From: Diphasiastrum complanatum
Taxonomy: Eukaryota; Streptophyta; Lycopodiopsida; Lycopodiales; Lycopodiaceae
Direction of reading: 5' to 3'
Length of the DNA: 64,000 nt
NCBI GenBank assembly: GCA_029204225.1
Contig: CM055108.1
Location: 17,641,779-17,705,778 of the forward strand
The position numbers were made by a program, and so were the translations under genes. The notes beneath the pieces were generated by a model. That model was not told the DNA's origin. It did not search any database and saw only the letters and a program-made list of their open reading frames with translations. The stretch's first letter is position 1, and each line of letters starts with the position of its first letter. Shown here in pieces: positions 1 through 10,672 of this stretch.

Positions 1-486
1 GTCAAGTAGATCTTGAAGATGGACTAGTGCAACCTACTTGGTTTATGGAGTCATGAAGATGGAGATGGAGGCTCATTCATGGAGTTTTTTGGTGGAGACA
101 TATCAAGAATGGACAAAGTTGGAGGAGACAAGCAAGAAAATGGTCATCACTCATATTTATTGTTTGGTTGCTGTAATTTTCCAGAGAGTTCAAAGTTTGA
201 AACATGGAGAAATTATTTCATTCACATCCTATTTGGTTCTTCATGTTCTAGTTATATCTTGATGTGTAAAATTGATGTAAGAAATAGTGAAGCATCTAAT
301 TTGGACACTATTCTCTATATCAATTATGGAAACTACTTTAGAATCTTAGAAAGGAGATCTATACTTAGGATGGAGATCATTCTAAAGTTGGATCAAAGTA
401 GTATGGTCAAAACTATGCCAAAACTAGTTACTGAGGGAGTGTGAGAGATTTCAACAAGTTTAGTCATATTTTGGTAAATTGAGGAG
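1..486 (+). other. Unassigned stretch with a 121-codon ORF, possibly the 3' end of a decayed copia element
   Basis: An open frame at 79-444 shows no domain I recognise. Its end, with a GGGAGTGTGAGA-type junction near 434-445, resembles the polypurine tract/LTR junction seen at the end of Copia-3 (21794-21808). This may therefore be the 3' internal end of an old copia element running off the left edge. The resemblance is short and the call is weak. Confidence 0.2.
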
Positions 487-780
487 GTGTATGAAACTGA
501 TGGAAGATCAATATCCTATAATTCATCAAACAACTTATTTGTTGATCGAAATTACTTGGTGAGATACATTGTCACATTCTATGATATAACCTTTGAAAAG
601 GTGAACGAAAAAACAATCATAGTACCTAAGTTAGATGAGTCAGAAATTGTAAAAGGGCAAAAGATGGAGAGGGTTAGTATAACTCTCATGAATGGTGCAC
701 TATCACAAACAGAGGACCAAGAAGATTTCAGATTCAGTGTCCAATCAGAAAATGATATATGGTGGTTGGTAGTGTTTCGG

Positions 781-862
781 GTAACTAGCCTTATTATAAC
801 ATTACATTCATTGAATAGTATTAATTCTTTGTATACTAAAGTTTGATTAATTCTTTGGACAG
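781..862 (+). other. Probable spliceosomal intron I in family Q copy A
   Basis: This 82-bp segment begins GTAACT and ends GGACAG, and removing it joins a phase-0 frame (…VVFR to VLKEDHD…). Copy C has an 84-bp GT..AG segment at the same protein position (46374-46457, minus strand), also phase 0. Positional conservation between diverged copies supports a real intron. Confidence 0.65.
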
Positions 863-1680
863 GTGCTGAAGGAGGATCATGATATATTATCATGGATATT
901 CTCAAGGACATCTTATCCTCGGATCATCAAGGACCATATGGATGGAGGACTTCTCAATGTTCCTAGAGTTGGAGACTTGAATGTTGAATGGCACTTAGCA
1001 GGTGATTTGAAAACATTGAAATGCATGTATAATGTCTCTCACGGTGCTACATCTAAACACCCTTGTTTGTACTGCATGAAAATGGCAGAAGATGTTACTA
1101 GGAGTACATGAATTACTAGAGAATATGCATATCCAAATTGGAAGCCTGTGCTGCCTATCCCCTTGTGAAATGCGCATGTTTGCACTCTTCATGCAGAAGT
1201 TAGATTACTAGAAAAGATCATTTATCTTCATATAGATTTTGCTTGGAATAGTAAGCCAGCATCATCCGCAAAGGAAGCTATCTCTCGATTAGAAGATGTG
1301 TCCTCAAATGCAGGACTTCATAAGGGACATGTCAAAATTCAAAAAGATGAAAAGCTTTCAGGAAAGACTGGAAATATGCCAACTAAGCCAAGCATAGGGG
1401 GAGCAAAAGCACGTCAATCCTATCAAATCATACTGGTAAGGCTTCTAATATTCAACACTCAATCTAGACAGATATCATTGCCGCCACTCAGGACTTCGAA
1501 AAGAGCGACAAAACTAGAGTACTAAAAGTTGATGTATGGAAGAAGCTTGATAGTATGATTGCTATTCTAAGAAAAGATAAATTCTCGAATATTGATAAGA
1601 AAGTTGCTCAAAGGACTTGTGTCAAGTTTGTTGATGCAGTATCAAAAGCATGGGGAGAAGATCACATCACTCATTACATG

Positions 1681-1769
1681 GTCAGTATAAATTCTTCAAG
1701 ATGCTTTCAATTTTCCATATATATTTAGATCCAAACATAAGATTGACATTATGGTTTTGACATTTGTAG
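1681..1769 (+). other. Probable spliceosomal intron II in family Q copy A
   Basis: This 89-bp segment begins GTCAGT and ends TTGTAG. It separates the exon ending ITHYM from the exon starting HILRDHT. Copy B has an 86-bp GTAAGA..TTGCAG segment at exactly the same place (45145-45230), between THYM and HILRHHT. Confidence 0.65.
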
Positions 1770-2439
1770 CACATACTAAGAGATCATACAACATTTTTTG
1801 CAAACACATATGGAAGCCTGAGTGTTTGGCCATCACGGGATGGAGAAGCCACATTGGCAAGCACGGGCAACATTTCATCGAAATACACAACATGGAGGAA
1901 CCAATGAAAAACGAAACTACATTTGTCAATTGTTTTTGCGGTTCTACCGCAAAGTTCAGATTCGACATATAACAAAGTCCACACAATACAACAAGTTTAG
2001 AAAAGCATGCAAGTTTATACAGGAAGAAAAAATTAGATGATTGGTGAGTAGAAGATAACAAAGACATTCAGTCATCATTGTCATCAAATCATGACATGTT
2101 CAAAATTGCTTGCAAATTCATGGAACAAGAGAGAAGAGAAATACCCAATGTAAATGTATTGATTGTATTACTACAAAATACAAAGTGTTCACTATTCATC
2201 ATCAGCTTTTGTGTCAGCTTCTATGGCTGTATTGTCATGAAGATATGTATGCATCTAATAGATGTGCATTATCCTTATTTCCACTAAGTTCCATATAAGT
2301 AGAGTACAATGAATAATGGGAGCTCCTTAAAGTAACATTCCCTTCAGTAAAACCTAGAATGTTCAAAACAAGATCTTTTGACGAAAATGATCTTATTTGT
2401 CTTAATAATTTACGTCCTCCTAGATAAAATGATAAAGCT

Positions 2440-2914
2440 TTAACTACCATTCTCCCCAACTAGGCTCAGCTTCGAATGAGCAATATAGATCTCATTTTTT
2501 AGAAAATGCCTAAGATAGTGGCCAAGTCCACTATCCCTCTGGATCGAGGATGCATGTTGTCTGTAACCACCTCGTCTCGCAACAAAGTCATCAATTATGA
2601 GAGCATCTTGCAATAAAAAAAAATAAGTTGAAAAAAAAATACATTCGACAATTAAGAACAGTCTAATGCAAGGACGTTTAAACACTTACACATTCTAGAT
2701 CAGGATGATCAATATTATGACCACCTATTGAAGAAGAATCATTTGTGAAATGCATTAATAATGGACGAGGGAAGCCCATCTGGGATTAAAATGCCATGAA
2801 TTCTTTATCAGATGGTATGCCTCGTCCATGCTCAGCAATATTTGATAAAGCCCTCATCAAGCATTCTTCACCTGCCATCTTCACCATCATAATCAATTCC
2901 AACAAATCAGCCAT
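2440..2914 (-). pseudogene. Family Q copy A': N-terminal-type fragment, inverted
   Basis: Read on the minus strand, an ATG at 2914 opens MADLLELIMMVKMAGEE…, with a TAA stop after about 44 codons. Read through, it continues to SIGGHNIDHPDLE, then a probable intron, then DDFVARRGGYRQ and GHYLRHFLKNE, ending near 2440. The plus-strand copy at 44.5 kb matches (VGHNLDAASM, then ASRHGGLRERQ and AHYLKHFLNNK), with a clean intron there at 44666-44758. In copy B this block lies directly upstream of the C-terminal block in the same orientation; here it faces copy A tail to tail. It is either a separate ORF of the same unit or an inverted N-terminus. The exact splice junction in this copy is unclear. 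Confidence 0.45.
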
Positions 2915-3060
2915 TTTCACTCATTTTTGTACAAAAAAATCACTTACAAGAACTCACTGACCCTCAGAATAATGCCTCAAAATATGCAAACCTCACTGAG
3001 AAATTGTGGACACTGAGGACGATTACTGGGTGAAGTTACGAATTCATGCTCAAAAAAGTC

Positions 3061-3068
3061 TATATATA
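3061..3068 (+). promoter_or_regulatory. TATA-box-like element
   Basis: TATATATA lies 60 bp upstream of the ATG at 3121 and about 108 bp upstream of a second ATG at 3169. The spacing suits a plant core promoter driving the small ORF that follows. No independent support. Confidence 0.3.
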
Positions 3069-3120
3069 GGCCTCACCCATTCCCTCCACGAGTTCATTCT
3101 AGATTTCTGCAAGAGAGTTC

Positions 3121-3402
3121 ATGCTGAAAATTTTCAGAATTTTCAACCTCTCCAGAATTATTGCCATCATGACTTCCAAAGACTCATCACTCTCACTGCA
3201 TCGCCGAAAGGTCCCCAAACCCTTTTCGGATGATTTATCACTGATCCATATCAAGAACTATTCCGATGTGCTGATACTAGCTAAAGATCTTTTAACAAAC
3301 ATCAGTTTTGATCTCAGCCGCTTCACTGATCAGCAGAGTGAGAGTTTGGTCCAAGCGGCCTATTCCACATACTCAGATGAGTTTACAATTTTGGTTCAAT
3401 AA
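3121..3402 (+). CDS. Small hypothetical ORF downstream of a TATA-like box
   Basis: This 93-codon frame has a second possible start at 3169 giving MTSKDSSLSLHRRK and a 77-residue product. The N-terminus is rich in Ser and basic residues, followed by an amphipathic stretch. I recognise no domain. It lies between family Q copy A' and the Copia-1 LTR and may be exon 1 of a gene destroyed by retrotransposon insertion, or chance. A region on the other strand near 49.0-49.3 kb has a similar arrangement: a TATA-like box, then a short ORF beginning MASSSSEDSSTKK. Confidence 0.25.
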   Translation: MLKIFRIFNLSRIIAIMTSKDSSLSLHRRKVPKPFSDDLSLIHIKNYSDVLILAKDLLTNISFDLSRFTDQQSESLVQAAYSTYSDEFTILVQ

Positions 3403-3741
3403 GCATGATCCCATCCACCCAAATCACTTCCACCATTCCAGTATCATTACCTACTAACACCAATCCCCTTCCACCACTACCCCCTGTTGGAAAATGAACT
3501 TTACTTTCCTTCATCCCTGGATAACTCCATGTGGGACGAATCAGATTTTGCAAAGGCGACTGCAAGTGCAATCCGCAAGTACAATAGAATCAAATAATCG
3601 TAACTAATCAGGTGCTAAAACACGACTATTAGTTTTACAAGAAAAGCTTAGAAGAAGATGTAAAGATAGAATATAAGTTGGTGCAAATGTAGCGCAGAGA
3701 AGGAGAGAGTGAGATAGAAGAGAAGCTGATATAGCTATACA
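3403..3741. other. No gene seen
   Basis: Short non-coding sequence between the small ORF and the first recognisable Copia-1 LTR sequence. Only short chance frames are present. Confidence 0.5.
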
Positions 3742-4509
3742 ATAGATCTTGATCTAGATTCACTACACTTAGATTTAAGCAAGAGCAATGGATCGAAACT
3801 TCATAAACTAGTGATAGCGGCCTCACATGTGTGGAGTACTGTCCATTGTACGGCCTGCACCTGAAACAACAAGTACTTTGGTTCTTGATAGCAATCATTC
3901 AATAAAATCACAATTCTATTGACTAGAAATCTCACAAAAGTGTAGAATGCAAAAGTCTCATCAATCTCATTAGCAAAATGATGATCCTTTTATGGATCAA
4001 GTACATCCACAAGTCTGGTATAGTCCAGCAGGTCTTCACATGTGTGAAGAGTGCCACATCACTCAGATCTATCCATTTGATCCATCCTTGATCCTTATCC
4101 AAAGTTGACCTTCTAGAATATGGCCAAAATTCAAAGAGCTAGTCTCCTAGAATATAGGAATATTATTTACAAAATAGGATCTAAGAAAAATAGTAAACTC
4201 TTATCTTCTAGAACTCTATCCACACGTATGAACATCCACTTGCCATGTGGGAGCATTTACTCATGCACATGTAAGGATAAGGTAATTTCTAGGTGACTAG
4301 TCAACTTGACTAAAAATAGTCATATCATGTTCACACTTAACTTGATTGATACAAAATCAAAATAGATATTTACAAGTATGAAAAGTACTTTCTTTCACAT
4401 GTGGAAATAGGCTCCACACGTGTGAAATCAGATCATGAACATTATTGTACTCATCATTGATCTTTTTTTACAATAAAAAATGACAAGTGAGAAGTGACAA
4501 TTTTCAACA
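3742..4509 (-). repeat. Copia-1 3' LTR (truncated)
   Basis: Closely similar to the Copia-2 LTR (5817-6679) from AGATCTTGATCTAG onward and ending GACAATTTTCAACA beside a CTCCTCCTC polypurine tract complement. About 100 bp of the outer edge present in the other LTRs is missing, so the left end is truncated or rearranged. Confidence 0.75.
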
Positions 4510-4522
4510 CTCCTCCTCACTT

Positions 4523-5811
4523 CTAACTTGGCAAATCTAATGTACATCTATCTACAATTCCAAAAGCATATCTTAACTTGAAAAATGGATCTTTGGAAAA
4601 TGGCTTGTTTAAGATATTAGCTATGCTTTCGGATGATGGTACATGATGTAGTTGCACCTCCTTGGATTGTACCTTCTCCCTCACAAAGTGGTGAGCTATC
4701 TCAATACGCTTTGTTCTAGCATGGAAGATAGGATTGGAAGCAATTTGTTGAGAAGCTTGATTGTCACAATATATGTAAGGGATCTCCTCGACCTTTAGCA
4801 CATGTAGCTCCATCAAGAGTCTTCTTAGCCATAGGAGCTCTTTGGTTGTTGAAGTCAATGCCTTGTGCTCGACTTCACAAGAAGATAGTGAGATAGTATC
4901 TTGCTTTTTGGAAAGCCAAGATATTACTCCTCCACAAAGGAATGTTGCAAATGCACTAATGGACTTTCTATCCATCTTGTCACTTGCAAAATCTGAATCC
5001 GAGTAGACTCTCAAGTGCAAGTTAGATATGCCAAAAGATATAGTACTAGAAACATATCTAAGCACTCTCTTGGCACTTTTCCAATGATGCACTAAAGGAG
5101 CTTGCATACTTTGACTCAACTTGCTTACACAAAAACTTAAGTTAGTCTAGTGATGGTTAAATAGATTAGGAAGCCTATAAGCTTTCTAAAGAGGGTGATG
5201 TCCTCAAAGGATGCTTCATCACCTTCATTAGTTGCTTTCACAACATGCTCCATAGGGGTGTCAATCCCCTTACAATCTTTCATACCAAAGTTTTCAAGAA
5301 TGGAAGTAGCATACTTTGATTGACTTATGAAAGTACAATTGCTACTTCTAGACACTCTTATCCCAAGTATAAACTTTAGGAAGCCTAGATTATCCATCTT
5401 GAACTCACTAGATAAATCAACTTTTACTTTGCTTATGCCTTCATCATCATTTCCTGTCATAATGATGTCATCAACATAAAGCACCAAAATGATAATATTT
5501 TCTTCATTACATTTGAAATATAAAGAAGGTTCATAAGCACTTAGTACAAAGCCAAGGGAATAGAGAAAATCATGCAACCTAGAGTACCAAGCTCTAGGTG
5601 CTTGCTTCAAGCCATATAGGCTCTTCCTTAAGTAGCACACTTTTTGCTCCTCACCAACCTTGATGAAGCCCTCGGGTTGCATCATGTAGGTTTCCTCCTC
5701 TAAGAAGCCATTCAAGAAAGCATTTGTCACATCCATTTGGTAGAGATCCCACTTGAACAAAGTAGCAATGCAAATGATTAATCTAATAGCTACAAGCTTA
5801 GCTACAGGCAC
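4523..5811 (-). pseudogene. Copia-1 pol, reverse transcriptase and RNase H half
   Basis: Carries the copia reverse transcriptase (LYQMDVTNAFLNG, LYGLKQAPRAWYSRL, and the catalytic LYVDDIIMTGND) and then RNase H (SDSDFASDKMDRKS, SLSSCEVEHKALTS, CDNQASQQIASNP). It is very similar to residues about 890-1326 of the Copia-2 polyprotein. The frame breaks near 5120-5145, where the Copia-2 motif TITRPDLSFCVSKLSQSMQ has lost a base, leaving two ORFs. In RNase H the copy has EVEHKAL where Copia-2 has EAEYKAL. The upstream half was displaced to 12130 by the Copia-2 insertion. Confidence 0.85.
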
Positions 5812-5816
5812 AAATG

Positions 5817-6679
5817 TGATAAATTTTACAGTTTTTAGGACAATAATGATTGTACTTTACAATCATAGAGAGTTATTGGTTGCTTAATCAATGAATCTAT
5901 CAAGTTCTACACATTAGATCTTGATCTAGATTCACTACACTTGGATTTAAGCAAGAGCAATGGATCAACACATCATTTTTTAGTGAGAGCGGCTTCACAC
6001 GTGTGGAGTACTGTCCACTGTACGGACTGCACCTGAAACAACAAGTACAATGATACTAGATAGCAATCATGCATAAAAATCACAAGACAAATGACTAGAA
6101 ATCTCACAAAAGTGTAGAGTGCAAAAGTCTCATCAATTTTCTTAGCAAAATGATGATCCTTTTATGGATCAAGTACATCCATGAGTCTGGTACAGTCCAG
6201 CAGGCCTTCACACGTGTGAAGAGTGCCACATCACTCATATCTATCCATTTGATCCATCCTTGATCCTTATCCAATAGTTGACCTTCTAGAATATGACTAA
6301 AATCCAAAAAGCTAGTCTCCTAGAATATAGGAATATTCCCTACAAAATAGGATCTAAGGAAAATGGTCAACTCTTATCTTCTAGTACTCTATACACACAT
6401 GTGAACATCCACTTGCCATGTGGGAGCATTTACTCATGAACATGCAAGGAAAAGCTAATTTGTAGGTGACTAGTCAACTTGACTAAAAACTAGTCATTTC
6501 ATGTTCACACTAACTAGAATGATACAAAATCAATTTGGATATATACAAACATGAAAAGTACATCCTTTCACACATGGGAACATGCTCCACACGTGTGAAA
6601 TCATATCATCAACATATTCTAATGTTTGATCAATATTTACATGAACCAATGTCAAGTGAGAAGTGACAATTTTCAACAC
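5817..6679 (-). repeat. Copia-2 3' LTR
   Basis: Begins TGATAAATTTTACAG and ends TTTTCAACA on the plus strand, giving TG…CA termini. It contains several TCACACGTGTG palindromes (about 5998, 6210 and 6584). It is nearly identical to 11268-12129. Confidence 0.9.
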
Positions 6680-6688
6680 TCCTCCTCA
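6680..6688 (-). other. Copia-2 polypurine tract
   Basis: CTCCTCCTC on the plus strand is GAGGAGGAG on the element strand. It abuts the 3' LTR, where plus-strand DNA priming would start. Confidence 0.7.
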
Positions 6689-6691
6689 CTT

Positions 6692-9600
6692 CTAACTTGG
6701 CAAATCTAGTGTACATCTATCTACAATTCCAAGAGCATATCTTAACTTAAAAAATGGATCTTTGGACAATGGTTTGGTTAAGATATCAGCTATGCATTCG
6801 GATGATGGTACATGATGTAGTTGCACTTCCTTGGATTGTACCTTCTCCCTCACAAAGTGGTGAGCTATCTCAATATGCTTTGTTCTAGCATGGAAGATAG
6901 GATTTGAAGCAATTTGTTGAGAAGCTTGATTGTCACAAAATATGTAAGGGATCTCCTCGGCCTCTAGAACATGTAGTTCCATCAAGAGCCTTCTTAGCCA
7001 TAAGAGCTCTTTGGTTGTTGAAGTCAATGCCTTGTACTCGGCTTCACAAGAAGATAGTGAGATTGTATCTTGCTTTTTGGAAAGCCAAGATATCACTGCT
7101 CCACAAAGAAATGTTGCAAATGCACTAATGGACTTCCTATCCATCTTGTCACCTGCAAAATCTGAATCCGAGTAGGCTCTCAAGTGCAAGTTAGATCCTT
7201 CATAAAGTATACCAAAAAATCTAGTACTAGAAACATATCTAAGTACTCTCTTGGCACTTTTCCAATGATGAATTAAAGGAGCTTGCATACTTTGACTCAA
7301 CTTGCTTACACAAAAACTTAAGTCAGGTCTAGTGATGGTTAAATAGATTAGAGAGCCTATAAGCTTCCTAAAGAGAGTGATGTCCTCAAAGGATGCTTCA
7401 TCACCTTCATTAGTTGCTTTCACAACATGCTCCATAGGGGTGTCAATCCCCTTACAATCTTTCATACCAAATCTTTCAAGAATGGAAGTAGCATACTTAG
7501 ATTGACTTATGAAAGTACAATTGCTACTTCTAGACACTTCTATCCCAAGTATAAACTTTAGGAAGCCTAGATCTACCATCTTGAACTCACTAGATAAGTC
7601 AACTTTTACTTTGCCTATGCCATCATCATCATTTCCTGTCATAATGATGTCATCAACATAAAGAACCAAAATGATGATCTTTCCTTCATTACATTTGAAA
7701 TATAAAGAAGGTTCATAAGCACTTAGTACAAAGCCAAGGGAATAGAGAAAATCATGCAACCTAGAGTACCAAGCTCTAGGTGCTTGCTTCAAGCCATATA
7801 GGCTCTTCCTTAAGTAGCACACCTTTTGCTCCTCACCAATCTTGATGAAGCCCTCGGGTTGCATCATGTAGATTTCCTCTTCTAAGAAGCCATTCAAGAA
7901 GGCATTTGTCACATCCATTTGGTAGAGATCCCATTTGAACAAAGTAGCAATGCAAATGATTAATCTAATAGTTACAAGCTTAGCTACAGGTGCAAATGTT
8001 TCTTCATAATCCAATCCTTTTATTTGAAGAAATCCCTTAGCAACAAGCCTAGCTTTGTATTTACTAATAGATCCATCTTGATTGTACTTAATTCTATAAA
8101 TCCACTTACATGCAAGTGGTTTCTTTCCTCTTGGAAGATTTACAAGATTCCAAGTATGATTTTCTTCTAATGCATCATACTCTACTTGCATTGCATCTCT
8201 CCAAACTTTAGATTTACATGCTTCTTCAAAAGATGATGGTTCTTCAATCAATGTAGCTAAAAAAGAGTAAGAGGCAGAAGATGTAGAGCCTTCCTTTTGC
8301 TTTCCCTTGTCCACATAGGTAAGCCTTGAGGGCTCGGCCTTGCTCCTTGATGATCTTCTTGGCCCCTTTTGACTTGGATCCAAATCTCCATCCTCGGGTT
8401 TGTCATGATCCTCCTCGGGTTTGTCAAGATCCTCCTCGGATTTGTCAAGATCTTCAATGCACAATGGGTTAGATCCATTTGACAAGCTCTTAGCAAATTG
8501 TGACTCATCAAAAAGTACATCCTTGCTTACCTTTACTTTCTTGGATGTAGGATCATATATCCTATATCCCTTGCTATTTTCTCCATAGCCAACAAAGATT
8601 CCTTTGAAGGAGGTAGCATCTTCTTTCCTTCTAGTCTCCAAAGGAATGTGTACATAACAAGTACATCCAAAGATCTTAAAATATTTTACATTGGGTTTCT
8701 TATCAAACAAGGCTTGATAAGGTGAGATCCCATCTATAGCACTACTAGGAAGTCTATTACACAAATAATTAGCACATGTTATGGCTTCTCCCCAAAATGA
8801 GATGGGAAGTGATGCATCAAGCCTCAAGGACTTTGCACACTCACATAGACTCCTATTTTTCCTCTCGGCCACCCCATTTTGTTGAGGGGTGTAGGAACAA
8901 GTGTATTGTAACTTAATACCATTGATCTCACAAAAGTCTTTCATTTTATTGGAGGTGTACTCTCCTCCATTATCACATCTTAGTGCTTTGATAGAAGTAC
9001 TAAGTTGTTTCTCTACTAGAGACTTGAACTTAATGAAAGCTTCATAAACAAGATTTTTCTTTGATAGTAACTCAATCCATGTGAATCTAGTACAATCATC
9101 TATAAAAGTTACATACATCAAGGCACCTCCATTACTTGCATGTGAAAAACTATGTACATCAGAATGTATGAGATCCAAGGGAGAGAGAGATCTTGATGAA
9201 GATTTCTTGTAAGAAGATTTGTGTGACTTTGCAAGGCCACATGCCTCACACATTTTTCCACACTTCTTGAAAGCTCTTGGTAGGCCGAGAGCTAGTTCCT
9301 TGCTTGCCATTGACTCCATAGATTGAAGATTAGGATGGCCTAATCTCTTATGCCAAAGCTCCACTTGAGTTAGCTCCTCCCTAGCCAAGTTCACACTTTC
9401 ACTTGCAACATTAGCATCCAACTTGAAAAGTCTCCCTTGCTTAATGCCACTAGCTATGCACTTATCATTTTTCAAGATGGAACAAACTCCATTCTTGAAA
9501 TGTACATCTAGTCCATTGTCCATTAATTGTCCTACACTAAGCAAGTTTCTTGAAATGGTAGGAACATACAAAACATTATCTAGATCTATCCTTTTAGATG

Positions 9601-10672
9601 TGCCTAAACAAAGAGGTATAGATCCTATGCCATATATCTTGCATGCTTGATCACTAGCAGTGTATATTGACTTCTTAGAGTCATTACAAGATAGAAGAGT
9701 AGAAAAATAATGCTTGTTAAAGGACATGTGGGAACTAGCCCCACTATCTATCCACCATGTGTCTTGACTTGAAGTTGGTGTAGATGCAACCATTAAGGAT
9801 GTGTTGAATCCATCCTCATATTCTTCCTCTTGAGCAATGTTCCCTTGATCTCCTTTGGCTTGTTGATTCTTCTTCAAGTAGCATTCTGAGGCAAAGTGTC
9901 CTTTCTTTCCACAAAAGAAACACTTTAGTTTTGCCTTGTTCTTCACTTTGCCTTTGGAGGTAGATCCTCCATTCTTCATCTCGGCCTCCTTGCCTTGATT
10001 TTTCTTGAATGGATTTTGCTTTTTCTTGCCTTTAGATGTAAAGTTAGCTTTCTCCTCTCCTCCATTAAGTGACATGCTATCCATTCTTGTCTTGAGGTGT
10101 AGAAGCCTACTCTCCTCGGCCACAAGAACATTGTGCAACTTTTCAATGGATGGAAGAGAGTCTTGAATGGCAAATGATTGGACTAAGTTGGTAAACTCAT
10201 CACTTAGACCATTCAAAATGATTTGTACTAGTTCTTGATCTTGGATCTTCTCTCCTATTGCACTTAACTCCTTGTTAAGAGATTTGATCCTAAGAACATA
10301 CTCTTGTCCACTCTCTCCACTTCCTTTCATGCTTTGGAAAACTTGATTTCTTAGCATGAGGATTCTTGAAGTATTGTTGGATTCATAAATGCTCTTTAAT
10401 GAATCCCAAGCCTCTTTGGATGAGGTACAAGAAGACACCTCTTTCAAGAGGTCATTGCATACATTTAACTTTATGCAATGTAGAGCTAATCTTGCTCTCT
10501 TCTTGTATTTGGCTTGTTCTTGGGGAGTTTGAGGCTCTTCCTCTACTCCTTGAACTATGTCATATAGATCATGGATCACTAGGAGTGATTCCATTCTCAC
10601 TTTCCAAATGGAATAATTTGTGGAAGTGAGTCTCTCACTTGGTTCCATCAAATATCCACCCATGGATGACAT
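6692..10672 (-). CDS. Copia-2 gag-pol polyprotein (1326 aa)
   Basis: One uninterrupted frame. The order is gag with the copia N-terminus (STNYSIWKVRMESLL, about residues 17-31), a CCHC zinc knuckle CFFCGKKGHFASEC (about 251-264), aspartic protease WWIDSGASSHM (about 306), an integrase zinc motif starting LWHKRLGHPN (about 440) and ending CEACGLAKSH, the integrase core with HSDVHSF, DNGGEYTS and PQQNGVAERKNR (about 500-600), reverse transcriptase from about 895 with LYVDDIIMTG (about 1009), and RNase H with SCEAEYKALTS (about 1214). Integrase before reverse transcriptase defines Ty1/copia. Length and motif set match an intact element. The ATG at 10672 is the first in frame and precedes the conserved gag N-terminus. 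The stop lies just inside the polypurine tract. The polyprotein would be cleaved by its own protease in cytoplasmic particles. Confidence 0.92.
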   Translation of the reverse strand: MSSMGGYLMEPSERLTSTNYSIWKVRMESLLVIHDLYDIVQGVEEEPQTPQEQAKYKKRARLALHCIKLNVCNDLLKEVSSCTSSKEAWDSLKSIYESNNTSRILMLRNQVFQSMKGSGESGQEYVLRIKSLNKELSAIGEKIQDQELVQIILNGLSDEFTNLVQSFAIQDSLPSIEKLHNVLVAEESRLLHLKTRMDSMSLNGGEEKANFTSKGKKKQNPFKKNQGKEAEMKNGGSTSKGKVKNKAKLKCFFCGKKGHFASECYLKKNQQAKGDQGNIAQEEEYEDGFNTSLMVASTPTSSQDTWWIDSGASSHMSFNKHYFSTLLSCNDSKKSIYTASDQACKIYGIGSIPLCLGTSKRIDLDNVLYVPTISRNLLSVGQLMDNGLDVHFKNGVCSILKNDKCIASGIKQGRLFKLDANVASESVNLAREELTQVELWHKRLGHPNLQSMESMASKELALGLPRAFKKCGKMCEACGLAKSHKSSYKKSSSRSLSPLDLIHSDVHSFSHASNGGALMYVTFIDDCTRFTWIELLSKKNLVYEAFIKFKSLVEKQLSTSIKALRCDNGGEYTSNKMKDFCEINGIKLQYTCSYTPQQNGVAERKNRSLCECAKSLRLDASLPISFWGEAITCANYLCNRLPSSAIDGISPYQALFDKKPNVKYFKIFGCTCYVHIPLETRRKEDATSFKGIFVGYGENSKGYRIYDPTSKKVKVSKDVLFDESQFAKSLSNGSNPLCIEDLDKSEEDLDKPEEDHDKPEDGDLDPSQKGPRRSSRSKAEPSRLTYVDKGKQKEGSTSSASYSFLATLIEEPSSFEEACKSKVWRDAMQVEYDALEENHTWNLVNLPRGKKPLACKWIYRIKYNQDGSISKYKARLVAKGFLQIKGLDYEETFAPVAKLVTIRLIICIATLFKWDLYQMDVTNAFLNGFLEEEIYMMQPEGFIKIGEEQKVCYLRKSLYGLKQAPRAWYSRLHDFLYSLGFVLSAYEPSLYFKCNEGKIIILVLYVDDIIMTGNDDDGIGKVKVDLSSEFKMVDLGFLKFILGIEVSRSSNCTFISQSKYATSILERFGMKDCKGIDTPMEHVVKATNEGDEASFEDITLFRKLIGSLIYLTITRPDLSFCVSKLSQSMQAPLIHHWKSAKRVLRYVSSTRFFGILYEGSNLHLRAYSDSDFAGDKMDRKSISAFATFLCGAVISWLSKKQDTISLSSCEAEYKALTSTTKELLWLRRLLMELHVLEAEEIPYIFCDNQASQQIASNPIFHARTKHIEIAHHFVREKVQSKEVQLHHVPSSECIADILTKPLSKDPFFKLRYALGIVDRCTLDLPS

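Larger units (their letters stand above)
487..2068 (+). pseudogene. Family Q copy A: central and C-terminal parts of an unrecognised intron-bearing protein
   Basis: Function is unknown. The reading order is a region ending in NDIWW, then KEDHDILSWIF, then WHLAGDLKTLKCMYNVSHGA followed by a CLYC zinc-like pair, then HVCTLH, then LHKGHVKIQKDEKLSGKTGN, then a terminal block GMEKPHWQARATF...NTQHGG. The same blocks recur in copies B (44.5-45.6 kb) and C (45.7-48.7 kb). Joining them needs two introns (781-862 and 1681-1769) and at least two frame disruptions: a shift near 1420 and a TAG near 1470 where copy B has a Trp codon. An aspartate (GDLK), a CxxC pair, a CTLH motif and a late glutamate (GMEK) in this order would suit an RNase-H-fold DDE transposase, but that is inference. 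The copy is probably dead. A multicopy host gene is the main alternative. Confidence 0.5.

Noticed and set aside
9180-9200. GAGAGAGA stretch as a regulatory GA element
   Set aside because: Part of coding sequence in Copia-2 gag-pol.
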